From assembly GCF_003387475.1 (NCBI RefSeq), contig NZ_QUNO01000010.1:62001-126000 (forward strand): a stretch of 64,000 nucleotides of DNA. The letters run 5' to 3'. Made by a program: the position numbers and the translations under genes. The notes beneath the pieces were generated by a model, which saw nothing but the letters and a program-made list of their open reading frames with translations, ran no database searches and had not been told where the DNA came from. The stretch's first letter is position 1. Every line of letters begins with the position of its first letter. This DNA comes from Kutzneria buriramensis (lineage in GTDB: Bacteria; Actinomycetota; Actinomycetes; Mycobacteriales; Pseudonocardiaceae). This document shows, one piece after another, positions 25,592-36,159 of this stretch.

Positions 25592-26661
25592 TACGGCACC
25601 GCCACCCTCAACCGGAAACCCCCTTCCGCGCAGGGCCCGGTGTCGATGCGACCACCGATGCCCGCCACGCGCTCGGCGAGGCCGCTGTCCGGCCCGCCAC
25701 AGTCCACCCCGGACACGCTAGCGGTGCCGTTGTCACGGACCTCCAGCCAGGACTCGCCCAGCCGCACCTCGCACCGTGTCGCGCCACTCGAGCGCCGCAG
25801 TACCGCCGTCACACCGTCCCGCAGCGCGTACGCGAAGGCCTCCCGGTATGCGGGCGCCACCCGGTCCACCGCCGTGGGCAGGTCGGCCGCGATACCGGCC
25901 GCCTCCAAGGCGGCCCGAGCACCGACGACCTCGGCCGCCAGCGACGCCGTCCGGTACCCCGACACGGTCGCCCGCACCTGCGTCACCGCTTCACGGGCAA
26001 GGTCCTCGACCTCACGCACATGCGCCACCGACGTGCCGCCCCGCTCCAGTTCGGCGCACACCGCGCCGGCCCGCGCGGTGATCGCGGCCAGGCTGCGACC
26101 GAGATCGTCGCGTAACTCCTCGGCCAGCCGCGCCCGCTCTTCGGCGGCGGCCAGCCGTGCTATCTCCTCCTGCGCCGATTCCAGCGCGTAGTTGGCCCGC
26201 ATCAGGCGGCCCATGAACCAGGTCGCCGCGAACACCGAGGCGAGCACCACCCAGTCGCTGAGCAGCAGCGACAAGCCCATCTGGGCGATGATGACCACGG
26301 CGATCGCCGCCAGCGTCGGGATGCCTATCGCGAAGGCCAACGCGGTCGGCAGCATGATCGCGATGACCGACAGGCCGTAGACGAACATCCACGAGGAACC
26401 GAGCCCGAGCAGGCTCACCAGCGCCGTCGGCAGCACGAGCAGCGCCACGGTCATCGCCAGCTTCGCCCGCAGGCCCATGAACCACATTCGCGTCGACGCC
26501 ACCACGTACAGGGCGGCGTAGCCGGCGAAACCCACCAGCCCGATCGAGATCTGCCACGTCGGCATGCCGCTGGACATCAGCCCCAGCAGGCTCGGCACCG
26601 CGAACAACAGGAAGAAGCAGGAGACGGGCCAGCCCAGCTTGGGATCGAACCGAGACGCCAT
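25591..26661 (-). CDS. Degenerate NarL-type sensor kinase (pseudokinase)
   Basis: The 356-residue product has about five or six membrane helices (residues 10-155) and a HisKA_3/HATPase-like region. Where its two paralogues have the phosphoacceptor in LHDVLGHSL, this one has LRDDLGRSL, with Arg184 replacing His. The N-box Asn is Ala286 (GVTAVLRR) and the ATP-lid glycine motif is lost (GGPDSGLAER). It cannot phosphorylate itself in the usual way, yet the frame is intact and coupled by 1-base overlaps to both neighbours. A regulatory partner in heterodimers with the active kinases is the most likely role. Confidence 0.88.
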   Translation of the reverse strand: MASRFDPKLGWPVSCFFLLFAVPSLLGLMSSGMPTWQISIGLVGFAGYAALYVVASTRMWFMGLRAKLAMTVALLVLPTALVSLLGLGSSWMFVYGLSVIAIMLPTALAFAIGIPTLAAIAVVIIAQMGLSLLLSDWVVLASVFAATWFMGRLMRANYALESAQEEIARLAAAEERARLAEELRDDLGRSLAAITARAGAVCAELERGGTSVAHVREVEDLAREAVTQVRATVSGYRTASLAAEVVGARAALEAAGIAADLPTAVDRVAPAYREAFAYALRDGVTAVLRRSSGATRCEVRLGESWLEVRDNGTASVSGVDCGGPDSGLAERVAGIGGRIDTGPCAEGGFRLRVAVP

Positions 26662-27746
26662 CAGGCGGACACCTCCACCCGCAGCCGGAAACCCTGGCTG
26701 GGCAACGGCCCTGCCTCCAGCCGCGCGCCGATTCCGCCCAACCGCTCGGAAAGTCCGGTCAGTCCGGTGCCACCGCCCGAGGCTCGGGACGGGTTCGCCG
26801 CGGCCGGTCCGGGGTCGCCGTCGTCGCGCACCTCCAGCCAGCTGTCGCCGAGCCGGACCTCGCACCGGGTGGCGCCGGCGCTGTGCCGCAACACGTTCGT
26901 CACGCCCTCCCGCAGCGCGAAGGCGAAGGCCTCCTGGTACGCCGGTTCGACGTCGTCCACCGCGAGCGGGAAGTCGGCGTCGATGCCGGCTGAGCGCAGC
27001 GCTTCCTTGGCGCCGACCAACTCCGCCGCGAGCGAGGCCGCCCGATCCCCGGACACCGTCGCCGTGATGTCGGCCAAAGCCTGCTGGGACAACCGTTCCA
27101 CGTCCCGCATCTCGGCCAGGGCCCGGTCGATCGACACGCCGGATTCGAGCATCCGGCGCGTCAGCCCGGCCTTGACGGTGACCGTGGTCAGGCTGTGCCC
27201 CAACACATCGTGCAGATCGCGGGCGACACGACCACGCTCGTCCGCGACGGCGAGAGCGGCGACTCGGTCCCGGGCCAGCCGAAGGTCGCGGTTGACGTGC
27301 ACCATGTGCGCGACCGACCGGCACAGCACGGTGACCGACGCCAAGATGATCATCAGCCCCGAGTAGTCGCCCGTCAGCACGATCACCAGCGCCACGAAGG
27401 CCACACCGTCGACCGCGACCAACCACCAACCCGGGACAACAACGGCACACAGCGCGAAGGCCCAGATGAAGATGTACGGCGTGGCGACGGGCGACAGGGC
27501 AGCCGCAAGCCCCATGTACGCGACGCCGCAAGCGATCTGCAGCATCGCGGACCTGCGCCAAACCAATGGCGGCAGCAGCACGTATCCGACGGCGTACCCC
27601 ACCATCCCGGCAACGGCGAGCACCGTCACCCACATCGGACGGTCGGCACGGAACTGGGCCAGGAACTCCGGCAGCATGAACAATGTGAAGAAGCCGGCCG
27701 AGAAGCCCCAGGCCCGCTGGCTCTCCCGGATGATCTGATCGCTCAT
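26661..27746 (-). CDS. NarL-type sensor histidine kinase, intact
   Basis: A 361-residue kinase with about six membrane helices in the first 155 residues, a HisKA_3 dimerisation helix with phosphoacceptor H179 (ARDLHDVLGHSL), and an HATPase_c domain with N284 in the N-box (GVTNVLRHS) and a Gly-rich lid (GGGTGLTGLSERL). It senses an unknown signal through the membrane part, with almost no extracytoplasmic loop. ATG overlaps the upstream kinase stop as ATGA. Clearly paralogous to both neighbours. Confidence 0.92.
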   Translation of the reverse strand: MSDQIIRESQRAWGFSAGFFTLFMLPEFLAQFRADRPMWVTVLAVAGMVGYAVGYVLLPPLVWRRSAMLQIACGVAYMGLAAALSPVATPYIFIWAFALCAVVVPGWWLVAVDGVAFVALVIVLTGDYSGLMIILASVTVLCRSVAHMVHVNRDLRLARDRVAALAVADERGRVARDLHDVLGHSLTTVTVKAGLTRRMLESGVSIDRALAEMRDVERLSQQALADITATVSGDRAASLAAELVGAKEALRSAGIDADFPLAVDDVEPAYQEAFAFALREGVTNVLRHSAGATRCEVRLGDSWLEVRDDGDPGPAAANPSRASGGGTGLTGLSERLGGIGARLEAGPLPSQGFRLRVEVSA

Positions 27747-28888
27747 ACCGGCACCTGCTCCGGCACGCTGGCCCGCAGCAGGAAACCGCCGCCCGGCACC
27801 GGACCCGCGTCGATCCGGCCGCCGATCGCGGCCAGCCGGTCGGCCAGCCCGGTCAGCCCTGCCCCGCCGCCGTCCGCGCGCGACGCCCCCGCGTCCGCCA
27901 CGGTCGCCCTGCCGTTGTCCCGGACCTCCAGCCAGGACTCCCCCAACCGCACCTCGCAGCTGGTCGCACCGCTGTGCCGCAACACGTTGGTGACCCCCTC
28001 TCGCAGCACATAGGCGAACGACTCCTGGTACGCGGGCAACACGTTGTCGACCGCCCGAGGCAGGTCGGCGGTGATCCCCGCGGAGGCCAGCGCCGCCCGC
28101 GCCCCCGCGACCTCGGCGCTCAGCGAAGCGCTCCGGTACCCCGACAGCGTCGCACGCACCTCCGACAAGGCCTGCCGCGACAACTGCTCCGCCTCCCCCA
28201 CCTCGACGATCAACCGCTCCACCTCCTCCGGTTTGGTCTCCAGCAGCCTGCGCACCAGCCCCAACTTGAGAGTCACCGTGGTCAGGCTGTGCCCGAGCAC
28301 GTCGTGCACGTCCCGGGCGACCCGGGCCCGCTCCTCGGCGACCGCGAGCCGGGCCACTTCCTGGTTGGCCACCTTCAGGTCGCCGCCGACCTTCGCGAAG
28401 CTGGTGACGCCGATGGTCAGCACCACCATCAGCACCAGGGTTCCCCAGTCCGGGCCGCCCGGCACGAACGCGGATGCGGTGAACGCCACCGCGGTCACAC
28501 AACCCGCGAAGACGAAGGCGGCGCGTCCGGTCAACATCATGGCACTCAGCGCGACGAGGTAGATCAACAAAGCGCTGCTGTCGAGTCCGTCCAGCGCCAG
28601 CGTGGCCAGGCCGAGCACCGTGGCCAGGGCGACATACCACACCTTCAGCCGCGGCCGCTCGAACGACGACAACCAGGTGCCGACCGGGTAGCTGAGCAGA
28701 TAGGCGATCGTCACCGCCAACTGCGCCGTCTTCAGCCCGACCGGGGTGTTCGCGGACGCCAGCTCCTGGACGCCGGAGACCGCCCAGACCAGGAACACGC
28801 AGGAGAACGCGGTCGCGCCCAGACGTCGGCGGCGGTCGGTCTGCTCACCGTCCGCCCGGGCCGAGCTGCATGCGTTCGCCATGGCCAT
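27743..28888 (-). CDS. NarL-type sensor histidine kinase, first of three
   Basis: The roughly 381-residue kinase has six membrane helices (residues about 25-165) and the phosphoacceptor H195 in ARDVHDVLGHSLTT. Its HATPase_c domain keeps the N-box (GVTNVLRHS) and the lid (GGGAGLTGLADRL). Start choice is uncertain among ATGs at 28906, 28888 and 28882; no strong ribosome site stands before any of them. It heads the coupled four-gene run of three kinases and one regulator, and faces the divergent peptidase gene. Confidence 0.9.
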   Translation of the reverse strand: MAMANACSSARADGEQTDRRRRLGATAFSCVFLVWAVSGVQELASANTPVGLKTAQLAVTIAYLLSYPVGTWLSSFERPRLKVWYVALATVLGLATLALDGLDSSALLIYLVALSAMMLTGRAAFVFAGCVTAVAFTASAFVPGGPDWGTLVLMVVLTIGVTSFAKVGGDLKVANQEVARLAVAEERARVARDVHDVLGHSLTTVTLKLGLVRRLLETKPEEVERLIVEVGEAEQLSRQALSEVRATLSGYRSASLSAEVAGARAALASAGITADLPRAVDNVLPAYQESFAYVLREGVTNVLRHSGATSCEVRLGESWLEVRDNGRATVADAGASRADGGGAGLTGLADRLAAIGGRIDAGPVPGGGFLLRASVPEQVPV

Positions 28889-28962
28889 CACGGTAGGGCA
28901 GGGCACTGACAGTCCCCCATGACAACTGGCATGGATGCGACGGCGGCTGACAGGATCCGGAG

Positions 28963-29691
28963 ATGGCAGCAGATCAACCGACCATCGTGGCCACCTCCGG
29001 CGGCTGGGTCCGGGGCAGCTGGACCGAACTGGAGTTCGGGCCCCTCGTCCGGCTCTCGCTCGACCTGTCCGGCGCGACCGGCCGGCCGAAGCTGTGCCAC
29101 GTCGGCACGGCCAACGGGGACGACCGGCACATGAACGCGATGGCCAGCGAGGCCGGTCGGGTCGCCGGCATCGAGGTCTCGCACCTGAACCTGTTCCCGA
29201 TGCCGCCCACCGCCGACCTGGCCGGCTTCGTGCTCGACCACGACGTGATCTGGGTGAACGGCGGCTCGGTGGCCAACCTGCTCGCGGTCTGGCAGGTGCA
29301 CGGGCTCGGCGAGATCATGCGGACGGCCTGGGAGGCCGGCGTCGTGCTCGGCGGCGTGTCGGCCGGCTCGATCTGCTGGTACACCGGCGGCGTCACCGAC
29401 TCGTTCGGCCCGAACCTTCGGGTCGTAACCAACGGTCTGGGCCTGCTGCCCTACGCCAGCGGCGTGCACTTGGACTCGGAGGCTCAGCGCCGTCCGACGG
29501 TTCACGAGGCGGTGGCGGCCGGCAAGCTCCCCGAGACCCACTGCACCGACGACGGCGCCGGCCTCATCTACCGCGGCGCCTCGCTGGTCGAGGCCGTGTC
29601 GGAACGCAAGCGTGGCGGCGCTTACCTGGTGCGGCGCGACGACGCGACCGGCCAGGCCGTCGAGACGCCCCTGGACACCCGCCGGCTCTGA
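28963..29691 (+). CDS. S51-family peptidase (PepE/cyanophycinase-like)
   Basis: The 242-residue enzyme shows the S51 glutamine-amidotransferase-like fold with the nucleophile S133 in GGVSAGS and a second conserved loop WVNGGSVANLL. S51 members include dipeptidase E (cleaving Asp-X dipeptides) and cyanophycinase. Length near 240 fits the PepE branch. A CGGAG lies directly before the ATG. Divergent from the kinase operon and convergent with the MFS gene. Confidence 0.88.
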   Translation: MAADQPTIVATSGGWVRGSWTELEFGPLVRLSLDLSGATGRPKLCHVGTANGDDRHMNAMASEAGRVAGIEVSHLNLFPMPPTADLAGFVLDHDVIWVNGGSVANLLAVWQVHGLGEIMRTAWEAGVVLGGVSAGSICWYTGGVTDSFGPNLRVVTNGLGLLPYASGVHLDSEAQRRPTVHEAVAAGKLPETHCTDDGAGLIYRGASLVEAVSERKRGGAYLVRRDDATGQAVETPLDTRRL

Positions 29692-29692
29692 C

Positions 29693-30925
29693 TCAGACCT
29701 GCACCGGCTCCGGCTCGGCGACCCGCTGCGCCGGGGCCGGCACGATCCGCTCCAGCATCCGCATCCCGACCAGCGCGGCCAGGTTGAGCAGACCCAGGAC
29801 GAGCCACGGCAGCGACCGGTGCAGCGTGAACAGACTGGTGAAGAAGGCCGGCGAGACAGTGCTGGCGACCACGAACGAGTACTGGAAGACGGCCAGGTAG
29901 CGGCCGCGGGCGGCGACCGGTGACAAGGCCGTCGCCAGGCCCATCGACACCGGCGCGTGCATCACGTCGGCCGCCGTGAACAGCAGGGTGGCGACGATCA
30001 GCGCCGGAACCACCCAGGTGAGTTGATCGGGGACGAGCCCTGAAAACGCCAGGCACCACGCCGCCCACAGGCCGGCGGCCACGATGAGCACCCGGGTCCG
30101 CCGGTAGGGCTGGGCCCTCTTGATCACCGGTGCGCCCAGCACGGCCAGCAGAATCGTGCTGCCGGCCAGCACGGACCCGGCCAACCACGAAGGTCCGTGC
30201 AGCCCGTCCGCCACAAACACGCTCAGTCCGAGCGCTAGCATGCCGGTCGACATGGCGAAAACCGTATTTATTGCGGCAAACGCAACGAAGGGGCGGTCTC
30301 GCAGCATAGTCCGGAAGCCGATGACCGCGTCCGCCTCGTGTGCACCGCGCGGCGCCCGGACGAAGATCCCGATCGCCGCCGCGGCCACCACGTAACAGGC
30401 GGCGGAGCTGTCGGTGAGCACTCGGTAGTAGGCGACTCCGCCCACCATGACCAGCGTCGCGATCAGACCGCCGATGCCAAGACCACCCGTTCGGGTCATG
30501 TTGGCCCAGGCGTACCAGCTGTCCTTGGACATCGTGGAGGTGCTGCTGTCGGCGTAGTCCGCGATAGCGGTGAACACGCACGACCAGAAGATCCGGACAC
30601 CGGTCGTGACCAGCGCCGATGCCAGGAATATGCCGACCGGCCCGTGCACCCGGCCGAAGGCGAAGAAGCCGATTCCCTGGGCCAGCTGCGCGACGACGAC
30701 CAGCGGCACCGGGCCCACACGGTCGGCCAGCCAGCCCGCCAGCGCCGGAATGGGCAGCGTCAACGCGGTGGCGACGCTGGCCAGCACGCCGACCAGCTCC
30801 AGCGGCACCGACGTCAGCTTCGGGAAGTACAGGAGCGAGAGCGGCATGAACATGCCGGTGCCGACCGAGTCGAGGACCAGCGCGGACAGCAGGATGGTGC
30901 CGCCGCGGCTTCGGTGCACTGACAC
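29693..30925 (-). CDS. MFS transporter
   Basis: A 410-residue protein with 12 predicted membrane segments and the family A-loop motif GWLADRVGPVP between helices 2 and 3. N- and C-termini are short and cytoplasmic. The fold is that of drug/metabolite exporters of the major facilitator superfamily; the substrate cannot be read. Starts at GTG; ends one base from the convergent peptidase stop. Confidence 0.85.
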   Translation of the reverse strand: MSVHRSRGGTILLSALVLDSVGTGMFMPLSLLYFPKLTSVPLELVGVLASVATALTLPIPALAGWLADRVGPVPLVVVAQLAQGIGFFAFGRVHGPVGIFLASALVTTGVRIFWSCVFTAIADYADSSTSTMSKDSWYAWANMTRTGGLGIGGLIATLVMVGGVAYYRVLTDSSAACYVVAAAAIGIFVRAPRGAHEADAVIGFRTMLRDRPFVAFAAINTVFAMSTGMLALGLSVFVADGLHGPSWLAGSVLAGSTILLAVLGAPVIKRAQPYRRTRVLIVAAGLWAAWCLAFSGLVPDQLTWVVPALIVATLLFTAADVMHAPVSMGLATALSPVAARGRYLAVFQYSFVVASTVSPAFFTSLFTLHRSLPWLVLGLLNLAALVGMRMLERIVPAPAQRVAEPEPVQV

Positions 30926-31078
30926 GAAAGCCCCCTTGGTGGCGCGCCACGCAGGAAGACGCGCCTTGACAGCTCACCATCTCGGGAATGTGAGCCGTCG
31001 TCAACAGCGATCGGGCAACCCACCACCATAGCGCGCCGCCGACCACGGACCGTCCGATGTGGATCTCCGCGGGCCAAG

Positions 31079-31105
31079 TTGTCCACAGGGCCCGAGTTGT
31101 CCACA
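31079..31105 (+). promoter_or_regulatory. Tandem pair of consensus DnaA boxes
   Basis: TTGTCCACA, the actinobacterial DnaA-box sequence, occurs at 31079-31087 and again at 31097-31105, same orientation, 18 bases apart. They lie upstream of the AbiEi-like gene, far from any origin genes. They may titrate DnaA or regulate the downstream gene. Confidence 0.5.
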
Positions 31106-32107
31106 GATGACGCCGAACAGGCCACAGCCGAGGAGGCTGGGGGCGCAGTCTTGCCGCATGCGCACATGCAGCCCGAGCGGAACGCACATCCAGCTCGACA
31201 AGCTCAGCAACCTGTTCCCGCACCACGTCGCCCGTGCTGAGGAGCTGATCGAGCTGGGACTCTGCGGCAGCTCGGTGTACCGGAGATGCCAGCCCGGTGG
31301 CCCCTGGCAACGCGTCCTACCCGGGGTGCTGGTGCTCGGCGCCTCGCCGCCGACACCGACACAGCTGGTGCAGGCGGCGCTGCGCTACGCCGAGCCGGGC
31401 GCCGTGCTCACCGGAAGGCACGCGCTGGTGCTGCACGGCATGCGGTCCGCGCCGCCGTTGCCGAACAGTCCCGTGCACGTGCTCGTCCAGAAAGGACGGT
31501 CACTTCAGGGCTCGCCCGAGGTGAAGATCGAACGCACCAGCCGGATGCCGAAACCGATGGTGTACAAGGGCTTCCATGTCGCACCGTTGGAACGGGCCGT
31601 GCTGGACACGGTCCGCGGCTTCCGCCTGGCCGAGCAGATCCGCCCGGTGCTCACCGAGGCGATCTGGCACCGCGGCCTGGCGCCCAAGCTGATCAACGCC
31701 GAACTCGACGCCGGCAGCGGCCGGGGCACCGCCCTGCCCCGACGGGTGCTGGCCGAGGTCATGGGCGGCATCCGCACCGAGGTCGAGTCGCTCGCCGCGA
31801 CGCTCATCGGCGCCGCCCGGCTGCCCCGACCGAAGTGGAACATGCAGGTGGACGACGCCGAGAACGCCTACCTGGGGCCGGTCAGCGCCTGGTGGGACGA
31901 CGTGGCGGTGGCCCTGGACATCGACATGGGGGAACAGCCCTTCGACCACACCCTGAAGCGGTACACCGAGCTCACCACGGCCGGCGTCGTCCTCGTGAAC
32001 ACCTCACCGCAACAGCTGCGGGATTCACCCGGCGAGCTCGTCCGGGAGCTCAGACGGGCCCACGAGTGGGCGGCCAAGCGTGACCGCCCACCGGTGACCG
32101 CGACCGC

Positions 32108-33493
<1,386 letters not shown>

Positions 33494-33616
33494 GCCTAAC
33501 TCCATCCGGCCGAGACTCGAACTGACAGGAAGCTCCTGGGAAGGGAGAAGAATAGTCGCTCGGCCCGGCGGCCGGGCGAGGCAGGGCCGCAACGGCTCGG
33601 TGATCACCCATGGGGC

Positions 33617-33650
33617 GAAAAACCACCGGTGCCGGCAACCGTCGCCGGCA
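33617..33650 (-). terminator. Probable terminator of the sortase gene
   Basis: On the minus strand TGCCGGC pairs with GCCGGCA around a 7-base loop, followed after a few bases by five T residues. It lies 5 bases after the sortase stop and before the glyS leader. Confidence 0.55.
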
Positions 33651-33654
33651 AGCG

Positions 33655-34284
33655 CTACGGGCGGGTGACGAGGGTGGCCACGGCGAACCGGTTGTCGTCG
33701 TAGCCCTCGGCTCCGCCGACGAACTCGCCGCCGCAGGTGGCCAGGACCAGTCGGTGGTCGCCGTCGAGTCCGTAGAGCTGCTTGGCCCGGTCGGGCAGCT
33801 CGGCCTTGGCGACGGTCACCAACTGGGTGATCTGGTACACCCAGTCGCGGCCCTTGTCGTCCACGACGGTGATCCGCTGGCCGACCTTGTCCTGCCACAG
33901 CTCTGCGAACGGGCCGGTGTGGCCCTGCCAGTTCACGTGGCCGGCCAGCAGGGTGGTCCCCGTCGGGGCACCCAGCGTTGCGCCCCACCAGGTCGCCTGA
34001 TCGAGCTGGTCCGGCACCGACATCGTGCCGTCCTTGCTCACCTGGGCGGGGATCAGCCGGGCGGTCCCGCCGGCCGGCAGGTGCACGGAGCCGGTGGTCG
34101 GCACACCGGTGGGCAGCACAGTGGTGGTCGTGGTGTCCGCCGCCCGTGGTGCGGAAGGCGTGGTCGCGTGGCCGGCCGTGGTGTGGGACGTGTCGCCCGA
34201 CGGGATGAGGAACAGGAGGCCTACCAGGACAACAACAACGGCAGCGGCAGCCGAGGCGAGCAGGACGACGCGTCGTCGCGGCAT
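33655..34284 (-). CDS. Class F sortase
   Basis: The 209-residue protein has a basic N-terminus and one membrane anchor (about 5-28), a Thr/Pro/Ala-rich linker (to about 75) and a sortase domain. Catalytic residues are visible: His in LLAGHVNWQ, Cys in LATCGG and Arg in DNRFAVA. Class F (actinobacterial) sortases attach or process surface proteins at LPxTG-like signals. No substrate protein with such a signal is in the window. The ATG at 34284 follows AAGGGAA; the longer start at 34317 is less likely. Confidence 0.9.
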   Translation of the reverse strand: MPRRRVVLLASAAAAVVVVLVGLLFLIPSGDTSHTTAGHATTPSAPRAADTTTTTVLPTGVPTTGSVHLPAGGTARLIPAQVSKDGTMSVPDQLDQATWWGATLGAPTGTTLLAGHVNWQGHTGPFAELWQDKVGQRITVVDDKGRDWVYQITQLVTVAKAELPDRAKQLYGLDGDHRLVLATCGGEFVGGAEGYDDNRFAVATLVTRP

Positions 34285-34354
34285 GGCCCGTTCCCTTCGT
34301 GCCGGCTTGGCACCCATTGTCGCGCGGCAGGTTGCGGCCGGACCAGCTCCTCGC

Positions 34355-34735
34355 TCAGCGGGGCTTGGCAGGACCGGCGGCTTCGCCCAGCCGAACCGTG
34401 CCGGCGTCGTCGGCCAGCAGGCTGACGTGCTCGTCGGCGACACCGTCGGCGGCCGAGACGGCCAGCTCGAAGGCTGCGGGCTCGTCGGCGAGGGCGCGGG
34501 ACAGCAGTGGGACGACGACCTCGCGCACCGGGAACGGCGACAGGGCGCGTCGGTAGGCGACGACCGAGTCGAACTCGACCACCAGGACCCAGCGGTCCGC
34601 CTCGTCGGTCGCCCGGCCCAGCCGGCCGGTGCGGCAGCCGGGCTGCGCGGTGAGCAGCTCCAGGGCGTGGCGGGCGGTCGCGGCGAACTCGGTCGCCTCG
34701 GCCGCGGGCACCTCGAACCGGCAGACCAGCAGCAC
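34355..34735 (-). CDS. Antibiotic biosynthesis monooxygenase (ABM)-fold protein
   Basis: The 126-residue product is a ferredoxin-like alpha/beta barrel of the ABM type: LLVCRFEVP at the first strand, AQPGCRTGRLGR, then WVLVVEFDSVVAYRRAL. These domains serve cofactor-free monooxygenases or unrelated binding proteins. The GTG at 34735 follows GAGGAG; upstream extension is low-complexity and unlikely. Actinobacterial homologues often sit near glyS. Specific substrate unknown. Confidence 0.8.
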   Translation of the reverse strand: MLLVCRFEVPAAEATEFAATARHALELLTAQPGCRTGRLGRATDEADRWVLVVEFDSVVAYRRALSPFPVREVVVPLLSRALADEPAAFELAVSAADGVADEHVSLLADDAGTVRLGEAAGPAKPR

Positions 34736-34855
34736 GGTCGGACTCCTCGGGTGGTCTGGGCGGTCGGTTATGGTGGCGCATCCTCGCACCAGCGGGGACC
34801 CGCCCGCCGCCGGGGTTGCGGCCGAGGCGTGGACGTCGGCGGATCGAGTGGTGAC

Positions 34856-35158
34856 ATGGCCGGAGGACAGCAACCGCGTCGAGGGCGTGGCCGGCGGGAC
34901 CTGAGGGCGCCGCTGCTGCCGGGCAGCGGGCCGCTGTCCCGGGTGCCGGCGGCCGCCGTGTTCGGTCTGGTGCTGGTGCTGTTCGTGGTGGGTGTGGTCG
35001 TGCGCGGCGCGGTCGGCGCCGGGCTGCTCGGCGCGCTGGTGCTGGTGGTGCTGGGCCTGCTCGGGGCGACCTGGCGGGTGCTCGCGCCGGCGGACCGGGT
35101 GCTGCGGATCGTGGTGCTGGTGATCCTGGTCGCGGTGGCGATTTCCGTGCTCCGCTAG
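34856..35158 (+). CDS. DUF6703-type small membrane protein
   Basis: This 100-residue protein has a basic N-terminal tail (about 20 residues) and three hydrophobic segments. It matches the actinobacterial DUF6703 pattern in size and topology. No motif suggests an activity. Position before the zinc regulators may be conserved, but I see no functional link. Confidence 0.65.
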   Translation: MAGGQQPRRGRGRRDLRAPLLPGSGPLSRVPAAAVFGLVLVLFVVGVVVRGAVGAGLLGALVLVVLGLLGATWRVLAPADRVLRIVVLVILVAVAISVLR

Positions 35159-35180
35159 CAGGTCGGATAGCATCTACGTC

Positions 35181-35193
35181 GATAACCATTGTC
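35181..35193. promoter_or_regulatory. Zur/SmtB-like operator
   Basis: GATAACCATTGTC at 35181-35193 is an imperfect palindrome close to the GATAAT-n-ATTATC core of Zur and SmtB-type operators, in an AT-rich dip about 100 bases before the smtB start. The mycobacterial smtB-zur operon is autoregulated by SmtB. Which of the two proteins binds here cannot be decided. Confidence 0.5.
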
Positions 35194-35294
35194 AGCAGGG
35201 CCGGCAGCGGGGCACCTCGTTCGCCTACCATGGTGGTTACGACCGACCGATCTTCCGCCCTGTTGCCTGCCGTGTCGGAGAGGACGATGCCCCA

Positions 35295-35738
35295 GTGAGC
35301 CCGGACGCCGCGACCCCCGTCCCGGAGCGTTCGGACGGCCGTGCCGGGTCCGGCACAGCGCTGGCGGACGCCCACGAGCACGCGCCGCGTGAGCTGGGGT
35401 CGACCACGGCCCCGCGACGCACCGCCGGCACCCTGACCGCGGCCGGAGACCTGCTCCGGGCGTTGGCGGCGCCGGTGCGGATCGCCATCGTGCTCCAGCT
35501 GCGTGAGGGCGAGCGGTGCGTGCACGAGCTGGTGGACGCCCTGTCCGTGGCCCAGCCGCTGATCAGCCAGCACCTGCGGGTGCTCAAGTCGGCCGGCGTC
35601 GTGCACGGCGAGCGGCACGGCCGGGAAGTCATGTACCGGCTGGTCGACGAGCACCTGGCGCACATCGTGGTGGATGCCGTCACGCACGTCGAGGAGGGCG
35701 GCGCGGCCGTCCGGGGCGAGCACCGGGAGGAAGCGTGA
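35295..35738 (+). CDS. smtB: ArsR/SmtB-family zinc-responsive repressor
   Basis: A 147-residue ArsR-type winged helix preceded by an unusually long disordered N-terminus (about 45 residues). The recognition helix is in SVAQPLISQHLRVLKSAG. A metal site of the alpha-5 type is visible in DEHLAHIVVDAVTHVEE (Asp, His, His spaced as in SmtB). In mycobacteria SmtB releases DNA when zinc is high, allowing zur expression. GTG start; overlaps zur as GTGA. Confidence 0.88.
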   Translation: MSPDAATPVPERSDGRAGSGTALADAHEHAPRELGSTTAPRRTAGTLTAAGDLLRALAAPVRIAIVLQLREGERCVHELVDALSVAQPLISQHLRVLKSAGVVHGERHGREVMYRLVDEHLAHIVVDAVTHVEEGGAAVRGEHREEA

Positions 35739-36151
35739 CCACCAGCGAGCGCCCGTCGGCCACCGTGCCCGGGCTGCGGGCTACCAAGCAGCGGGCGGCC
35801 GTGTCCAAGCTGCTCGACCAGCTCGACGACTTCCGCTCCGCACAGGACCTGCACGAGGAGCTGCGCCGGCGCGGCGAGGGCATCGGGCTCACCACGGTGT
35901 ACCGCACGCTCCAGTCGCTGGCCGAGGCCGGCGAGGTGGACGTGCTGCGCACCGACAGCGGCGAGGCCATCTACCGACGTTGCTCCAGCCACCACCACCA
36001 TCACCTGGTGTGCCGGGTCTGCGGGCGGACCGTCGAGGTGGAGGGGCCGGCCGTGGAGAAGTGGGCCGACCGCATCGCCGCCGAGAACGGCTTCAGCGAG
36101 GTCAGCCACACCGTCGAGATCTTCGGCACCTGCGCCGGCTGCACCGCCTGA
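35735..36151 (+). CDS. zur: Zinc uptake regulator, Fur family
   Basis: The 138-residue Fur-family repressor has an N-terminal winged helix (about 10-80) and a C-terminal dimerisation domain with a His-run followed by CRVCG and a terminal CAGC, forming the structural zinc site; regulatory zinc ligands include the His cluster and E/H residues in VEVEGPAVEKW. With zinc bound it represses uptake genes. Coupled to smtB by GTGA after GGGAGGA, as in the mycobacterial furB operon. Confidence 0.9.
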   Translation: MTTSERPSATVPGLRATKQRAAVSKLLDQLDDFRSAQDLHEELRRRGEGIGLTTVYRTLQSLAEAGEVDVLRTDSGEAIYRRCSSHHHHHLVCRVCGRTVEVEGPAVEKWADRIAAENGFSEVSHTVEIFGTCAGCTA

Positions 36152-36159
36152 CCCCGGCG

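Noticed and set aside
31021-31157. Origin of replication
   Set aside because: Only two DnaA boxes, no dnaA/dnaN/recF genes and no AT-rich unwinding region.
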